Positions 35,302-43,938 of a stretch of DNA of 64,000 nt are shown here, in pieces (positions within the stretch are counted from its first letter, which is position 1; the number at the start of each line of letters is the position of its first letter). The stretch is from contig NZ_CP083950.1 in the NCBI RefSeq assembly GCF_006439395.2, positions 2,666,001 to 2,730,000 of the forward strand, read 5' to 3'. The position numbers were made by a program, and so were the translations under genes. The notes beneath the pieces are model-generated. The model was not told the origin of the DNA, made no database searches, and saw only the letters and a program-made list of their open reading frames with translations. This DNA comes from Mesorhizobium sp. B4-1-4. Lineage in GTDB: Bacteria > Pseudomonadota > Alphaproteobacteria > Rhizobiales > Rhizobiaceae.

Positions 35302-36084
35302 ATGGAGATCAGGCTCGACGGCAAGGTGATTTTGGTCACCGGGTCGACGCAAGGCATCGGCCGCGCCATCGCCGAGACGCTGGCGCGCTCCGGCGCGGCG
35401 GGCCTTCTGGTCACCGGCCGCGACAAGATGCGTGGCGACGCCGTGGCGGCGGAGCTTTCGCAATTGGGCACGCCGACCGTCTTCGTCGCCGCCGACCTTG
35501 CGGATCCGCAAGCCCCTGCCCTCCTGGCGCAATCCTGCATAGAGCGGTTCGGCCGCATCGACGGTCTCGTCAACGCCGCCGGCCTCACCGACCGTGCCTC
35601 CTTCCTCGATGCCAGCCTCGACGACTGGGCCTCGTTGTTCGCCGTCAATGCCCGCGCGCCCTTCTTCCTGATGCAGGCGGTCATCGCCGACATGAAGAAG
35701 CGCGGACAGGGCGGCGCTATTCTCAACATCCTGTCGATCAACGCGCATTGCGGCGCGCCCGAACTCGCCGTCTATTCCGCCACCAAGGGCGCGCTGGCGA
35801 CGCTGACCAAGAATGCCGCCAACGCCCACCGTTTCGACCGCATCCGCGTCAACGGCATCAATGTCGGCTGGACCGACACGCCCGCCGAACGCGTCATGCA
35901 GGCCGAGACGCTCGGCCACGGTCCGGGCTGGCTCGACGCCGCCAATGCCGCGCAGCCATTCGGCAGGCTGCTGACGCCACACGATATCGCAAATCTTGCC
36001 GTGTTCCTGCTCTCCGATGCCGCCGGCCCGATGACCGGCGCCGTGATCGATCAGGAGCAGTCGGTGATCGGGGCGAACCGGTGA
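35302..36084 (+). CDS. SDR family sugar/polyol dehydrogenase
   Basis: A 260-residue classical short-chain dehydrogenase: TGSTQGIG at 13-20, NAAG at 91-94, catalytic S145, Y158 and K162 (YSATK). The C-terminus is complete. ATG 35302 has GGGAGGAGG just upstream. It is the first enzyme gene of the second polyol operon and overlaps the next gene by 4 bases (GTGA). In this setting it probably oxidises a polyol or sugar, with the exact substrate unknown. Confidence 0.9.
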   Translation: MEIRLDGKVILVTGSTQGIGRAIAETLARSGAAGLLVTGRDKMRGDAVAAELSQLGTPTVFVAADLADPQAPALLAQSCIERFGRIDGLVNAAGLTDRASFLDASLDDWASLFAVNARAPFFLMQAVIADMKKRGQGGAILNILSINAHCGAPELAVYSATKGALATLTKNAANAHRFDRIRVNGINVGWTDTPAERVMQAETLGHGPGWLDAANAAQPFGRLLTPHDIANLAVFLLSDAAGPMTGAVIDQEQSVIGANR

Positions 36085-37616
36085 ACACTTCGCCTGAAAC
36101 GCTCGGGCCCGAGTTGCTGGAGAGGCTTCCCGCCACCGTCCAGAGGCCGGCCTACGACCGCGCCGCGCTCCAACCCGGCATGGCGCATCTGGGCGTCGGC
36201 GCCTTCCACCGCTGCCACCAGGCCGAATACACCGACGACCTGCTGGCGCTTCAGTTCGACCGCTGGGGGATAGTCGGCATCAACATCCGCCCGCCTCATC
36301 TCGCCGAGACGCTGGGCCGGCAGAGCGGGCTCTACACCAGGCTGATCCGCGAGAACGACCATGTCGAGGCGCGTGTCATCGGCAGCATCGTGAAGGTGGT
36401 GGACAGCCAGGACAGCGCCGGACCAGCGCTCGACGTGCTCTCCTCACCCGACATCGAACTGGTGACGATGACGGTGACCGAGAAAGGCTATTGCCATATC
36501 CCGTCGAGCGGCGAGCTTGATCTCGGTCACCCCGACATCGTCCATGACCTTGCCAACCCGGAGACACCGCGCAGCGTGCCCGGCATCCTCACGCGGGCGC
36601 TGGAGTTGCGCCAAGCCACGCATGGCCAGCCGCTGACGCTGCTCTCCTGCGACAACATCCAGACCAACGGCGTCATCCTTGAGACCGTGGTGCGGACCTT
36701 TGCCGAACGGCGCGGCAATGGTCTTGCCGAATGGATCGCGGCCAACGCCGCCTTCCCCTCCGCCATGGTCGATCGCATCGCGCCGGCGGTGACGCAGGAC
36801 GATCTCGACAGCGTCGAGCAATGGTTCGGCTATCATGACGGCGCCGTCGCCGTCGGCGAGCCGTTCCGGCAGTGGGTGATCGAGAAAAAGTTCGCCGGCC
36901 GCATGCCGCGCTGGGATCTGGTCGGCGCGACCTTCGTCGACGATGTCACGCCGTTCGAGCATCTCAAGATGCGGGTGCTGAACGGTGCGCAGACGACGCT
37001 CGCCACGCTCGGCGTGCTGGCCGGGCTCGAACACACGTCAGATGCCGTCGCCGACCCGCTGCTGTCGGTCTTCGTGCGCCGCATGCTGGTCGAGGAGACA
37101 CTGCCGACGCTGATGCCGGTGCCCGGCATGGAGCCGTTGGCCTATGTCGAGCAGAGCCTGGGCCGGCTGAAGAACACCGCGATCCGGCACCGCAACCACC
37201 AGATCGCCACCGATGGTTCGCAAAAGATCGTCCAGCGCCTGCTCAATCCGATCCGCGACCGGCTGGACCAGGGCGCCAGCGTCAGACTGCTGTCGGTGCC
37301 GGTCGCCGGCTGGATGGCCTATCTGATCCAGGCCTCGGAATGCTTCGGCAAACTCTGGCCGGTGTCGGATCCCTATGCCGGCAAGGTCGCCGCGATTGCC
37401 GACGCCACCGGCCGCGATGCGCCGGCGCTGGCTGCCGCCATCCTGGCCATCGAGACGATTTTCGACCCCGGCCTTGCCGCGAACGCCGCGTTTCGCGAGG
37501 CCGTGACTTCGGCGCTGGGCGAGCTGCTTTCCGGCGATCCAATGGCAGCCGTCCGGCACAGTCTTGAACAAGATGAGGTCGCGAGGTTGAAGCGATCCAA
37601 ACAATCGGCATTATAG
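36081..37616 (+). CDS. Mannitol dehydrogenase family protein (polyol/fructuronate type)
   Basis: A 511-residue long-chain mannitol dehydrogenase-family enzyme. The Rossmann half starts MAHLGVGAFHRCHQAEYTDDLLA, with TVTEKGY and SCDNIQTNG strands; the C-terminal half has the catalytic lysine region FEHLKMRVLNGAQT and RHRNHQIATDGSQKI. The family oxidises D-mannitol, D-arabinitol, D-altronate or similar with NAD+. It starts at GTG 36081, overlapping the SDR stop, so the two are translationally coupled. The presence of two different polyol dehydrogenases in one operon suggests two-step oxidation or a mixed polyol diet. Confidence 0.9.
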   Translation: MNTSPETLGPELLERLPATVQRPAYDRAALQPGMAHLGVGAFHRCHQAEYTDDLLALQFDRWGIVGINIRPPHLAETLGRQSGLYTRLIRENDHVEARVIGSIVKVVDSQDSAGPALDVLSSPDIELVTMTVTEKGYCHIPSSGELDLGHPDIVHDLANPETPRSVPGILTRALELRQATHGQPLTLLSCDNIQTNGVILETVVRTFAERRGNGLAEWIAANAAFPSAMVDRIAPAVTQDDLDSVEQWFGYHDGAVAVGEPFRQWVIEKKFAGRMPRWDLVGATFVDDVTPFEHLKMRVLNGAQTTLATLGVLAGLEHTSDAVADPLLSVFVRRMLVEETLPTLMPVPGMEPLAYVEQSLGRLKNTAIRHRNHQIATDGSQKIVQRLLNPIRDRLDQGASVRLLSVPVAGWMAYLIQASECFGKLWPVSDPYAGKVAAIADATGRDAPALAAAILAIETIFDPGLAANAAFREAVTSALGELLSGDPMAAVRHSLEQDEVARLKRSKQSAL

Positions 37617-37648
37617 GCATCGGTCGTGAAGCCACGGCCAGGGGAGGC

Positions 37649-38566
37649 ATGATGAAACTTGGACTGCTCACCGCACCCTTCGCGGAGACGCCGCTTGGCG
37701 ATGTCGCCGGCTGGGCCAGCTCGGTCGGCTTCGAGGCGCTGGAAATCGCCTGCTGGCCGAAATCCTCCGGCGCCAGCCGCCGCTATGCCGGCACCAGCCA
37801 TATCGACGCCGCCTCCACCTCGCCCGCACAGGCCAGGGAGATCGTCGCCTCGCTGGCGGAGAAGAACATTTCCGTCTCCGGCCTCGGCTATTATCCCAAC
37901 CCGCTGCATCCCGATGCCGCGCACCGCGAGGCGGTTATTGCCCATCTGAAGAAGGTGATCGTGCTGGCCGCCAATATGGGCGCGCCGGTGGTCAACACTT
38001 TCTGCGGCGGCGATGCCTCCAAGACCGTCGACGTCAATTGGCAGGACGCGCTGAAAATCTGGCCCGAGATCGTTGCCTTCGCGCGCGGGCATGGCGTGAA
38101 GCTCGCCTTCGAGAACTGCCCGATGATCTTCAGCTATGACGAATGGCCGGGCGGTCACAACATCGCCTATTCGCCACAGGTCTGGCGCCGGATCCTGGAG
38201 ACCTGGGGCGGCGATATCGGCATGAATTTCGACCCTTCGCATCTGGTCTGGCAGATGATCGACCAAGCCCGTTTCATCCGGGAGTTCGGCCCTTACATGC
38301 TGCATGTCCACGCCAAGGACCTGATGATTGATCATGATAGTTTGTACGAGCGCGGAATCCTTTCGGCTGGCATAGGCTGGCAGGTGCCGCGCATGCCGGG
38401 GCTGGGCGATGTCGACTGGAGCGGCTTCTTCTCCGGACTCTATCGTGCCGGTTATGACGGATGCATCATCATCGAACACGAGGACAGGCGATTTGAAGGC
38501 AGCGACGATCAAGTGAAGCGTGGCTTCCTGCTAGCCCGCGACGTGCTGCGCCCCTTCGTCAAATGA
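37649..38566 (+). CDS. Sugar phosphate isomerase/epimerase (AP endonuclease 2 fold)
   Basis: A 305-residue TIM-barrel protein of the sugar isomerase/epimerase group. The metal-binding residues of the fold can be seen in LAFENCPMIFSYDEW (Glu), NFDPSHLVWQ (Asp and His), LHVHAKDL (His) and IIIEHEDRRFEG (Glu). It probably interconverts keto sugars made by the two dehydrogenases ahead of it. The start is ATG 37649 or 37652, with AGGGGAGG just upstream. It lies 32 bases after the mannitol-dehydrogenase-family gene and 88 bases before the binding protein. Confidence 0.88.
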   Translation: MMKLGLLTAPFAETPLGDVAGWASSVGFEALEIACWPKSSGASRRYAGTSHIDAASTSPAQAREIVASLAEKNISVSGLGYYPNPLHPDAAHREAVIAHLKKVIVLAANMGAPVVNTFCGGDASKTVDVNWQDALKIWPEIVAFARGHGVKLAFENCPMIFSYDEWPGGHNIAYSPQVWRRILETWGGDIGMNFDPSHLVWQMIDQARFIREFGPYMLHVHAKDLMIDHDSLYERGILSAGIGWQVPRMPGLGDVDWSGFFSGLYRAGYDGCIIIEHEDRRFEGSDDQVKRGFLLARDVLRPFVK

Positions 38567-38654
38567 ATTGAAGCGCGCTGCGTGACTCATCTTGCCAGCG
38601 GCGCGCTTCAACGGCTTGAACTGGAACTGAAAAACAATGTGGAGGAGTACTGAA

Positions 38655-39689
38655 ATGAAGAAAATCCTGACCATGGTCCCGCTGCTTGCGGGTGCGGCCT
38701 TGCTGGCCTCGGCGGGCGTGTCGTCGGCCGCCGGCAAGTACACGATCGGCATCTCCAACACCGTGCAGGGCAATGGCTGGCGCGAGGAGATGGTCTGCGC
38801 CATGAAGGCGCAGGCGCTGGCTTCCGGTGAGGTGGCAAAACTCAACATCGCCCACCGCAACACCGACGCCGCCGGGCAGCTGGAAGACATCCGCAACCTG
38901 ATCAGCGCCAAGGTCGACGCCATCGTCGTCAACCCCGCCGATCCGGCCGGCATCAAGGCGGGGCTTGAGGAAGCCACCAAGGCCGGCATCGTCGTCGTCG
39001 CCGTCGACCAGGCGGTCACCGAACCGTCGGCCTACATCATCTCCAACAACCAGGAGCAATATGCCTATCTCGGGGCCAAGTGGCTGTTCCAGCAGATGGG
39101 CGGCAAGGGCGAAGTGTTCTACATGCGCGGCGCGGCCGGCGCTTCGGCCGATAGCGACCGCGACAAAGGCTTCAAGAAGGCGCTGGCCGAATTCCCCGAC
39201 GTAAAGGTCGCTCAGGAAGTCTTCACCGGCTGGCAGCAGGACCAGGCCAAGCAGCAGATGTTGTCGTTCCTGGCCACCGGCACGCCGTTCAACGGCGTGT
39301 GGACCTCGGGCATCGACAACGTCATCGTCGACGCCCTGGTGGAATCGCAGGCGCCGCTGGTGCCGATCGTCGGCGCCGACAATGCCGGCTTCGTCGGCCA
39401 GTTGAGCTCGGTCAAGGGCCTCGTCGGCGCGGCGGTGACCAACCCCGGCTCGATCGGCGGTGCGGGCGTTACGCTGGCGCTGCAGATCCTCGACGGCAAG
39501 AAGCCGGCGGAGCACACCGTGCTGGTGCAGCCGCAGCTGTGGGAAAACGCCACGGAAGAAGGCAAGGCCAAGCTGAAGGCCGCCGCCGACCCCTCGCTCA
39601 GCCCCGAATGGCCGGTCTCGATCATGATCCCGGACTGGACGACCTACACCAAGGACCAGATCGTCGCCTGCAAGGGCCCGGGCGAGTAG
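38655..39689 (+). CDS. Sugar/polyol ABC transporter substrate-binding protein
   Basis: A 344-residue periplasmic binding protein of the RbsB-like family. The signal peptide KKILTMVPLLAGAALLASAG ends near SSAAGKY. The ligand lobes have SNTVQGNGWREEM, NLISAKVDAIVVNPADPAGI and VVAVDQAVTEPSAYIISNNQ. ATG 38655 has GGAGGAG 7 bases upstream. The transporter genes follow after a perfect 17-base hairpin and a repeat pair, so this gene can be made in excess of its membrane partners, as is usual for binding proteins. Confidence 0.9.
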   Translation: MKKILTMVPLLAGAALLASAGVSSAAGKYTIGISNTVQGNGWREEMVCAMKAQALASGEVAKLNIAHRNTDAAGQLEDIRNLISAKVDAIVVNPADPAGIKAGLEEATKAGIVVVAVDQAVTEPSAYIISNNQEQYAYLGAKWLFQQMGGKGEVFYMRGAAGASADSDRDKGFKKALAEFPDVKVAQEVFTGWQQDQAKQQMLSFLATGTPFNGVWTSGIDNVIVDALVESQAPLVPIVGADNAGFVGQLSSVKGLVGAAVTNPGSIGGAGVTLALQILDGKKPAEHTVLVQPQLWENATEEGKAKLKAAADPSLSPEWPVSIMIPDWTTYTKDQIVACKGPGE

Positions 39690-39705
39690 TTGGGCTGCTT
39701 TGAAT

Positions 39706-39743
39706 TGCATAGCGAGAATGGCGGTTGCCATTCTCGCTATGCA
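39706..39743 (+). terminator. Perfect 17-base hairpin after the binding-protein gene
   Basis: TGCATAGCGAGAATGGC pairs without mismatch with GCCATTCTCGCTATGCA around a GGTT loop, 17 bases after the stop. No T-run follows, so it may act as a partial terminator or as an RNA-stabilising end. Either role would raise binding-protein mRNA over the downstream ATPase and permease genes. Confidence 0.65.
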
Positions 39744-39761
39744 GGGTTTGATAGGTTAGCG

Positions 39762-39940
39762 CTCCACGCCGCCCCCCTCTGTCCTACCGGACATCTCCCC
39801 CACAGGTGGGGAGATTAGCTGCGACTTCGCTTTCGCCACTTTTCAACGGTGCAAGGCGAGAGCCGGCGCCGGAACTGTCAATCTCCCCCCAAGTGGGGGA
39901 GATGTCCGGCAGGACAGAGGGGGGCGCCGTGGAGCACCGG
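39762..39940. repeat. Inverted pair of palindromic repeats, family A (copy 2)
   Basis: Same face-to-face unit as at 33810-33975: GCTCCACGCCGCCCCCCTCT, CTGTCCTACCGGACATCTCCCC and the ACAGGTGGGG palindrome on the left, the reverse complement with ACAGAGGGGGGCGCCGTGGAGC on the right. The outer ends extend the match (GTTAGCGCTCCACG and CGTGGAGCACCGGCGTTAGC). It separates the binding protein from the ATPase gene inside one operon. Confidence 0.8.
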
Positions 39941-39970
39941 CGTTAGCTTCTGGAACGAGACCCGAACGAT

Positions 39971-41545
39971 TTGATTACCAATCCCCTCCTCGACGCCTCC
40001 GGCGTCGCCAAGAATTACGGCGCGGTCGCCGCGCTGCGCAATGCGTCGCTGTCCGTGCTACCGGGCGAGGTGCATGCGCTGATGGGCGCCAACGGCGCCG
40101 GCAAGTCGACGCTGGTGAAGATCCTGACCGGAGCGATTTCAGCCAATGCCGGGCACATTCTGATCCGTGGCGAGGCCCGCGACATACGCTCGCCCGCCGC
40201 CGCGCGCCGCGCCGGCCTGCTGCCTGTCTACCAGGAGCCGTCGCTGATCCCAGATCTCGACGTGCTGTCCAATCTGCGGCTCACCGGCACGCCGGTCGAG
40301 CCGTTCCGCGCCTGGGTGCGCGAACTCGGCATTCCCGACCTCGACCTCCGCGACACCGCGCGCGACATTCCGCTGGCCATTCTGCGCGTGCTCGACCTCG
40401 CCCGTGCGCTGGCCGTCGAGCCCGACGTGCTGCTGCTCGACGAGATGACGGCGGCACTGCCCGCCAACCTCGCCGAAAAGGTGCTGGAAGTGGTGCGCCG
40501 CCAGGGCGACAGCGGCCGCGCCGTGATCTTCATCTCGCACCGCTTCGTCGAGATCTCGGCGCTGTGCGACCGCGCCACCGTGCTGCGCGACGGGGCAACC
40601 GTCGGCGTCGTCGACATCGACCCGGGCGTGGAAGAAAAGATCGTCGAGCTGATGCTCGGCACCCGCATCATCAAAACCCACGTCGCCGCCCGCACCGCCG
40701 CCCAGAAGGCAGCGCCCGCCCCTGCCCGCCCCCGGCTTGGCGTGCGCAATCTGCGCGTCGGCACCAAGCTCAACGACGTCTCCTTCGATCTCGCCGATGG
40801 CGAGGTGGCCGGCGTCGTGGCACTGGAAGGCCAGGGCCAGGACGAATTGTTCGCCGCCCTTGCCGGCTCGATCAAGCCGTCTGGCGGCACGATCGAGGTC
40901 GACGGCCAGCCGGCGAAGTTTTCTCACCCCATCGACGCCATCCGTGCCGGCATCGCCTATGTGCCAGGCGATCGTTCCGAGGCGCTCGCCATGCAGCGTT
41001 CGGTGCGCGAGAACATCGCCCTTCCCTTCAGTGCGCCTCTTCGCAACTGGGGGCCGATTCCCATGCGCCGCGAACGCGCGACCGTGCTCAGCGCCATCCA
41101 GCGGCTGCAGATCGACACCCGCGCCCAAGGCGAGGTGCAGCGCCTGTCCGGCGGCAACCAGCAGAAGGTGACCATCGCCCGCTGGATCGCCGCGGACGCC
41201 CGCACCATCCTGTGCTTCGACCCGACGCGCGGCATCGACGTCGGCACCAAGCAGGAGATCTATAAATTGCTGCGCGAGCTCGCCGGCCACGGCAAGTCGG
41301 TGCTGTTCTATACGTCCGAACTCGAAGAGGTGCAGCGCGTCTGCGACCGCGTCATCGTCATCTTCGGCGGCCGCCTCGTCGACATCTTTCCGGTCGAGGA
41401 GGCCGACGAGCCGGCGCTGATGCGCGCCGCCTACGGCCTGCCGCGCGGCGCCAAGGCCGATATCGGCATTCTGGCCGATCCCTCGGCGAATCCATCGGAT
41501 TCGACGTCGGGAAATGCCTCCGATACGCCGGAGGCCGCGCCATGA
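39971..41545 (+). CDS. Sugar/polyol ABC transporter double ATP-binding protein
   Basis: A 524-residue two-domain ATPase of the RbsA type. Domain 1 has Walker A GANGAGKST (39-47), Q88 and Walker B LLLDEMTAAL (153-162), but where LSGGQ should be it reads IPLAILRVLDLARAL, so its signature is lost. Domain 2 has the degenerate Walker A ALEGQGQDEL, usual for the class, with a good LSGGNQQK signature and FDPTRGIDVG Walker B. With one normal composite site at best, it still fits a working CUT2 transporter. It starts at TTG 39971 with no strong ribosome site, and its stop overlaps the next ATG (ATGA). The C-terminal 30 residues are Ser/Asp-rich. Confidence 0.88.
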   Translation: MITNPLLDASGVAKNYGAVAALRNASLSVLPGEVHALMGANGAGKSTLVKILTGAISANAGHILIRGEARDIRSPAAARRAGLLPVYQEPSLIPDLDVLSNLRLTGTPVEPFRAWVRELGIPDLDLRDTARDIPLAILRVLDLARALAVEPDVLLLDEMTAALPANLAEKVLEVVRRQGDSGRAVIFISHRFVEISALCDRATVLRDGATVGVVDIDPGVEEKIVELMLGTRIIKTHVAARTAAQKAAPAPARPRLGVRNLRVGTKLNDVSFDLADGEVAGVVALEGQGQDELFAALAGSIKPSGGTIEVDGQPAKFSHPIDAIRAGIAYVPGDRSEALAMQRSVRENIALPFSAPLRNWGPIPMRRERATVLSAIQRLQIDTRAQGEVQRLSGGNQQKVTIARWIAADARTILCFDPTRGIDVGTKQEIYKLLRELAGHGKSVLFYTSELEEVQRVCDRVIVIFGGRLVDIFPVEEADEPALMRAAYGLPRGAKADIGILADPSANPSDSTSGNASDTPEAAP

Positions 41546-42513
41546 GCCATTTCCTGCGCCGTCAGGGCTGGGTGATTGGCCTGTTGGCCCTGCTGATCGT
41601 TCTGTTCATTGTCACCAAGCTGATCCAGCCGGGCTATGGCAGCGGCGATTTCGGCTCGCTGGCGCGCGCCGTCTTGCCCTATGCTTTCGCTGTCGCCGCG
41701 CAGACCGTGGTCGTCATCGCCGGCGGCATCGATCTGTCGGTCGCCGCCATGATGGCGCTGACCAGCGTCACCGCCGCCTCGATGATGGCGGGCGCATCGG
41801 AAGAATACGCGCTGTTCGTCGTGCCCTTCGTGCTCGCCATGGGCTTCGTGCTCGGCGCGCTCAACGGCCTGCTCATCGTCGTCACCCGCGTCCCCGACAT
41901 CGTCGTCACGCTCGCGATGCTCTTCGTGCTGCAGGGTGCCGCCCTTCTCGTGCTCGAAGCGCCCGGCGGCGCGGCCGCCGAGTGGCTGAAGGCGCTGATC
42001 TCGGGCACCGTGCCGATACCGGGCCTGCCCGACGCCGTCGACGCCTGGGTCCCGAAGGCGCTGCTGGTATTGATCGTCTGCCTCTCGATCATCTGGATAC
42101 CGCTCAGGCGCTCGCGCCTTGGCCTGTCCATCTACGCCATCGGCTCCAGCGAACTGGCGGCGTTCCGCAGCGGCGTACCGGTCAAGCGCACCCGCATCAT
42201 CGCCTATGCGCTGTCGGGCCTGTTCGCCGCCTTCGGCGGACTGGCGCTGACCATGAGCACCGGCATCGGCGCGCCCATCCCCGGACCCTATCTGTTGGCC
42301 AGCGTCGCCGCCGTGGTGCTGGGCGGCGTGGCGCTCGGCGGCGGCAAGGGCGGCCTGCTCGGCCCCATCGTCGCCGTCTTCGTGCTTCGCCTGGTGCGCA
42401 CAGACCTGACGCTGCTCGCCATCGACCCCAACGTCACCGCCATCATCGAAGGCCTGATCATGGTCGCCGTGGTGATGTTCGGGGCGTTCATCACGATGCG
42501 GGGGCGGCAATGA
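41542..42513 (+). CDS. Sugar/polyol ABC transporter permease 1
   Basis: A 323-residue CUT2-family permease with eight to ten membrane segments. Marks are VVVIAGGIDLSVAAMMALTSV early and the late SVAAVVLGGVALGGGKGGLLGP. It overlaps the ATPase gene by 4 bases. It pairs with the second permease at 42779, probably as a heterodimer, since both are similar in size but only distantly alike in sequence. A repeat pair separates the two genes. Confidence 0.9.
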   Translation: MSHFLRRQGWVIGLLALLIVLFIVTKLIQPGYGSGDFGSLARAVLPYAFAVAAQTVVVIAGGIDLSVAAMMALTSVTAASMMAGASEEYALFVVPFVLAMGFVLGALNGLLIVVTRVPDIVVTLAMLFVLQGAALLVLEAPGGAAAEWLKALISGTVPIPGLPDAVDAWVPKALLVLIVCLSIIWIPLRRSRLGLSIYAIGSSELAAFRSGVPVKRTRIIAYALSGLFAAFGGLALTMSTGIGAPIPGPYLLASVAAVVLGGVALGGGKGGLLGPIVAVFVLRLVRTDLTLLAIDPNVTAIIEGLIMVAVVMFGAFITMRGRQ

Positions 42514-42548
42514 TGAAGGGTGTGATGCTGGCGGAGCGGGATGTCGGC

Positions 42549-42722
42549 GATCCTTCGCGCCCCCCTCTGTCCTGCCGGACATCTCCCCCACCAGGGGGGA
42601 GATTGGCAGCTTCGGCGCTCCGCTCAATCTTGCAATGTGGACAATTGACGAAAGCCGCGATGACAGCTGATCTCCCCCCAAGTGGGGGAGATGTCCGGCA
42701 GGACAGAGGGGGGCGCCGTAGA
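42549..42722. repeat. Inverted pair of palindromic repeats, family A (copy 3)
   Basis: The third face-to-face pair, at 42549-42610 and about 42670-42722, with GCGATCCTTCGCGCCCCCCT ahead of the left unit. It sits between the two permease genes of one operon. The 20 bases before the unit are also found before the unit at 50379, which suggests those two copies are recently related. Confidence 0.8.
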
Positions 42723-42778
42723 GCGCTATCCTTGCTCATCCATTGCTCCGGCCCAACCCCATCGCGAGGCCCCACCGC

Positions 42779-43762
42779 ATGAGCACCACCGCGATCACAC
42801 CCCCCGTTCCCTTCGGCCGCCGGATAAAGCGCTTCATGGCCGACCGGCCGCTTGTCCCGCTCATTATCCTGCTCGTCATCCTGGTGATGATCCTGCAGAT
42901 CCTGCGCCCCGGCATAGTCAACGAGCGCTGGATCGCCAACACCATCAAATTCGCTATCCCGCTGGCGATCCTGGCCGGCTGCCAGACCATGACCATGCTG
43001 ACCGGCGGCATCGACCTGTCGGTGGGCACGGTGGCGACGATGAGCGCCTTCATCATGGCGACGCAGATCGTCAACCAGGACCCCGCCGTGGCCTTCCTGC
43101 TGGCGATGATGCCGGCGGTGCTGATCGGCCTGGTCAACGGCGTCGGCGTCGGCGTCTTCCGCGTCCACCCGCTGATCATGACGCTGGGCACCAGCCTGAT
43201 CGGCACCGGCTGCCTGCAGGTCTACCAGCGCACGGTGATTGCGTCGGGCGCCAGGATACCGGATTTCCTCAACTGGCTGGGCACCGGCGTCACCTGGGGT
43301 TTCCCCAACGCCCTGCTGCTATACGTGCCGCTGGCGGCCCTCATCGTCTTCACGCTGGCCCGCACCGGCTTCGGCCGTCTGCTCTACGCCGTCGGCGACA
43401 ATGAGCGCGCCACGCGCCTCTCCGGCGTGCAATACTGGCAGGTGATCACCGCGCTCTACATCACCTCGAGCGTGCTCGCCGGCATCACCGGCCTGCTCTA
43501 TATCGGCCTGATCAAGGCCCCGTCCCTGTCGCTCGCTGAACCGCTGGTTCTGCCCTCGGTGGCGGCGGCCGTGATCGGCGGCACCTCCATCTTCGGCGGC
43601 CGCGGCGGCTACACCGGCACCATCATCGGCGCACTCATCCTGACCGTTTTGACGACGCTGCTGACGATCTTGCAGATGCCGGAAGGTGCGAGACGGATCC
43701 TGTTCGGGCTGATCGTGCTGTTCGTGACGGCGGCGTATCTGCGGATTGTGGAGGAGCGATAG
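42779..43762 (+). CDS. Sugar/polyol ABC transporter permease 2
   Basis: A 327-residue CUT2-family permease, partner of the one at 41542. It has a short cytoplasmic tail, then eight to ten membrane segments, with TMTMLTGGIDLSVGTVATMSAF and [23 protein letters not shown] as family marks. ATG 42779 is in the open frame after the repeat pair, with GCGAGG about 10 bases ahead. It closes the second polyol operon; the next gene (copC) is 176 bases on with its own leader. Confidence 0.9.
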   Translation: MSTTAITPPVPFGRRIKRFMADRPLVPLIILLVILVMILQILRPGIVNERWIANTIKFAIPLAILAGCQTMTMLTGGIDLSVGTVATMSAFIMATQIVNQDPAVAFLLAMMPAVLIGLVNGVGVGVFRVHPLIMTLGTSLIGTGCLQVYQRTVIASGARIPDFLNWLGTGVTWGFPNALLLYVPLAALIVFTLARTGFGRLLYAVGDNERATRLSGVQYWQVITALYITSSVLAGITGLLYIGLIKAPSLSLAEPLVLPSVAAAVIGGTSIFGGRGGYTGTIIGALILTVLTTLLTILQMPEGARRILFGLIVLFVTAAYLRIVEER

Positions 43763-43938
43763 AGAACAAACGGCTGATTCGAGCCGGAAGCCGACACCTG
43801 CCGCCCGATGGCTGCAATTCGCGAGGGGCGGTGCAGGCCCGGATCACGCGTTTGTTTGACGCCTTGGCCTTAAATGCCTTGCTCTTGGGCTTGGAAATGT
43901 CGCGTTATCCCGTTCTTAAGACACCAAGGAACAGATCC

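Noticed and set aside
33810..42722. CRISPR array
   Set aside because: The repeats are palindromic pairs of variable spacing between genes, not short regular repeats with unique spacers, and no cas genes are present.
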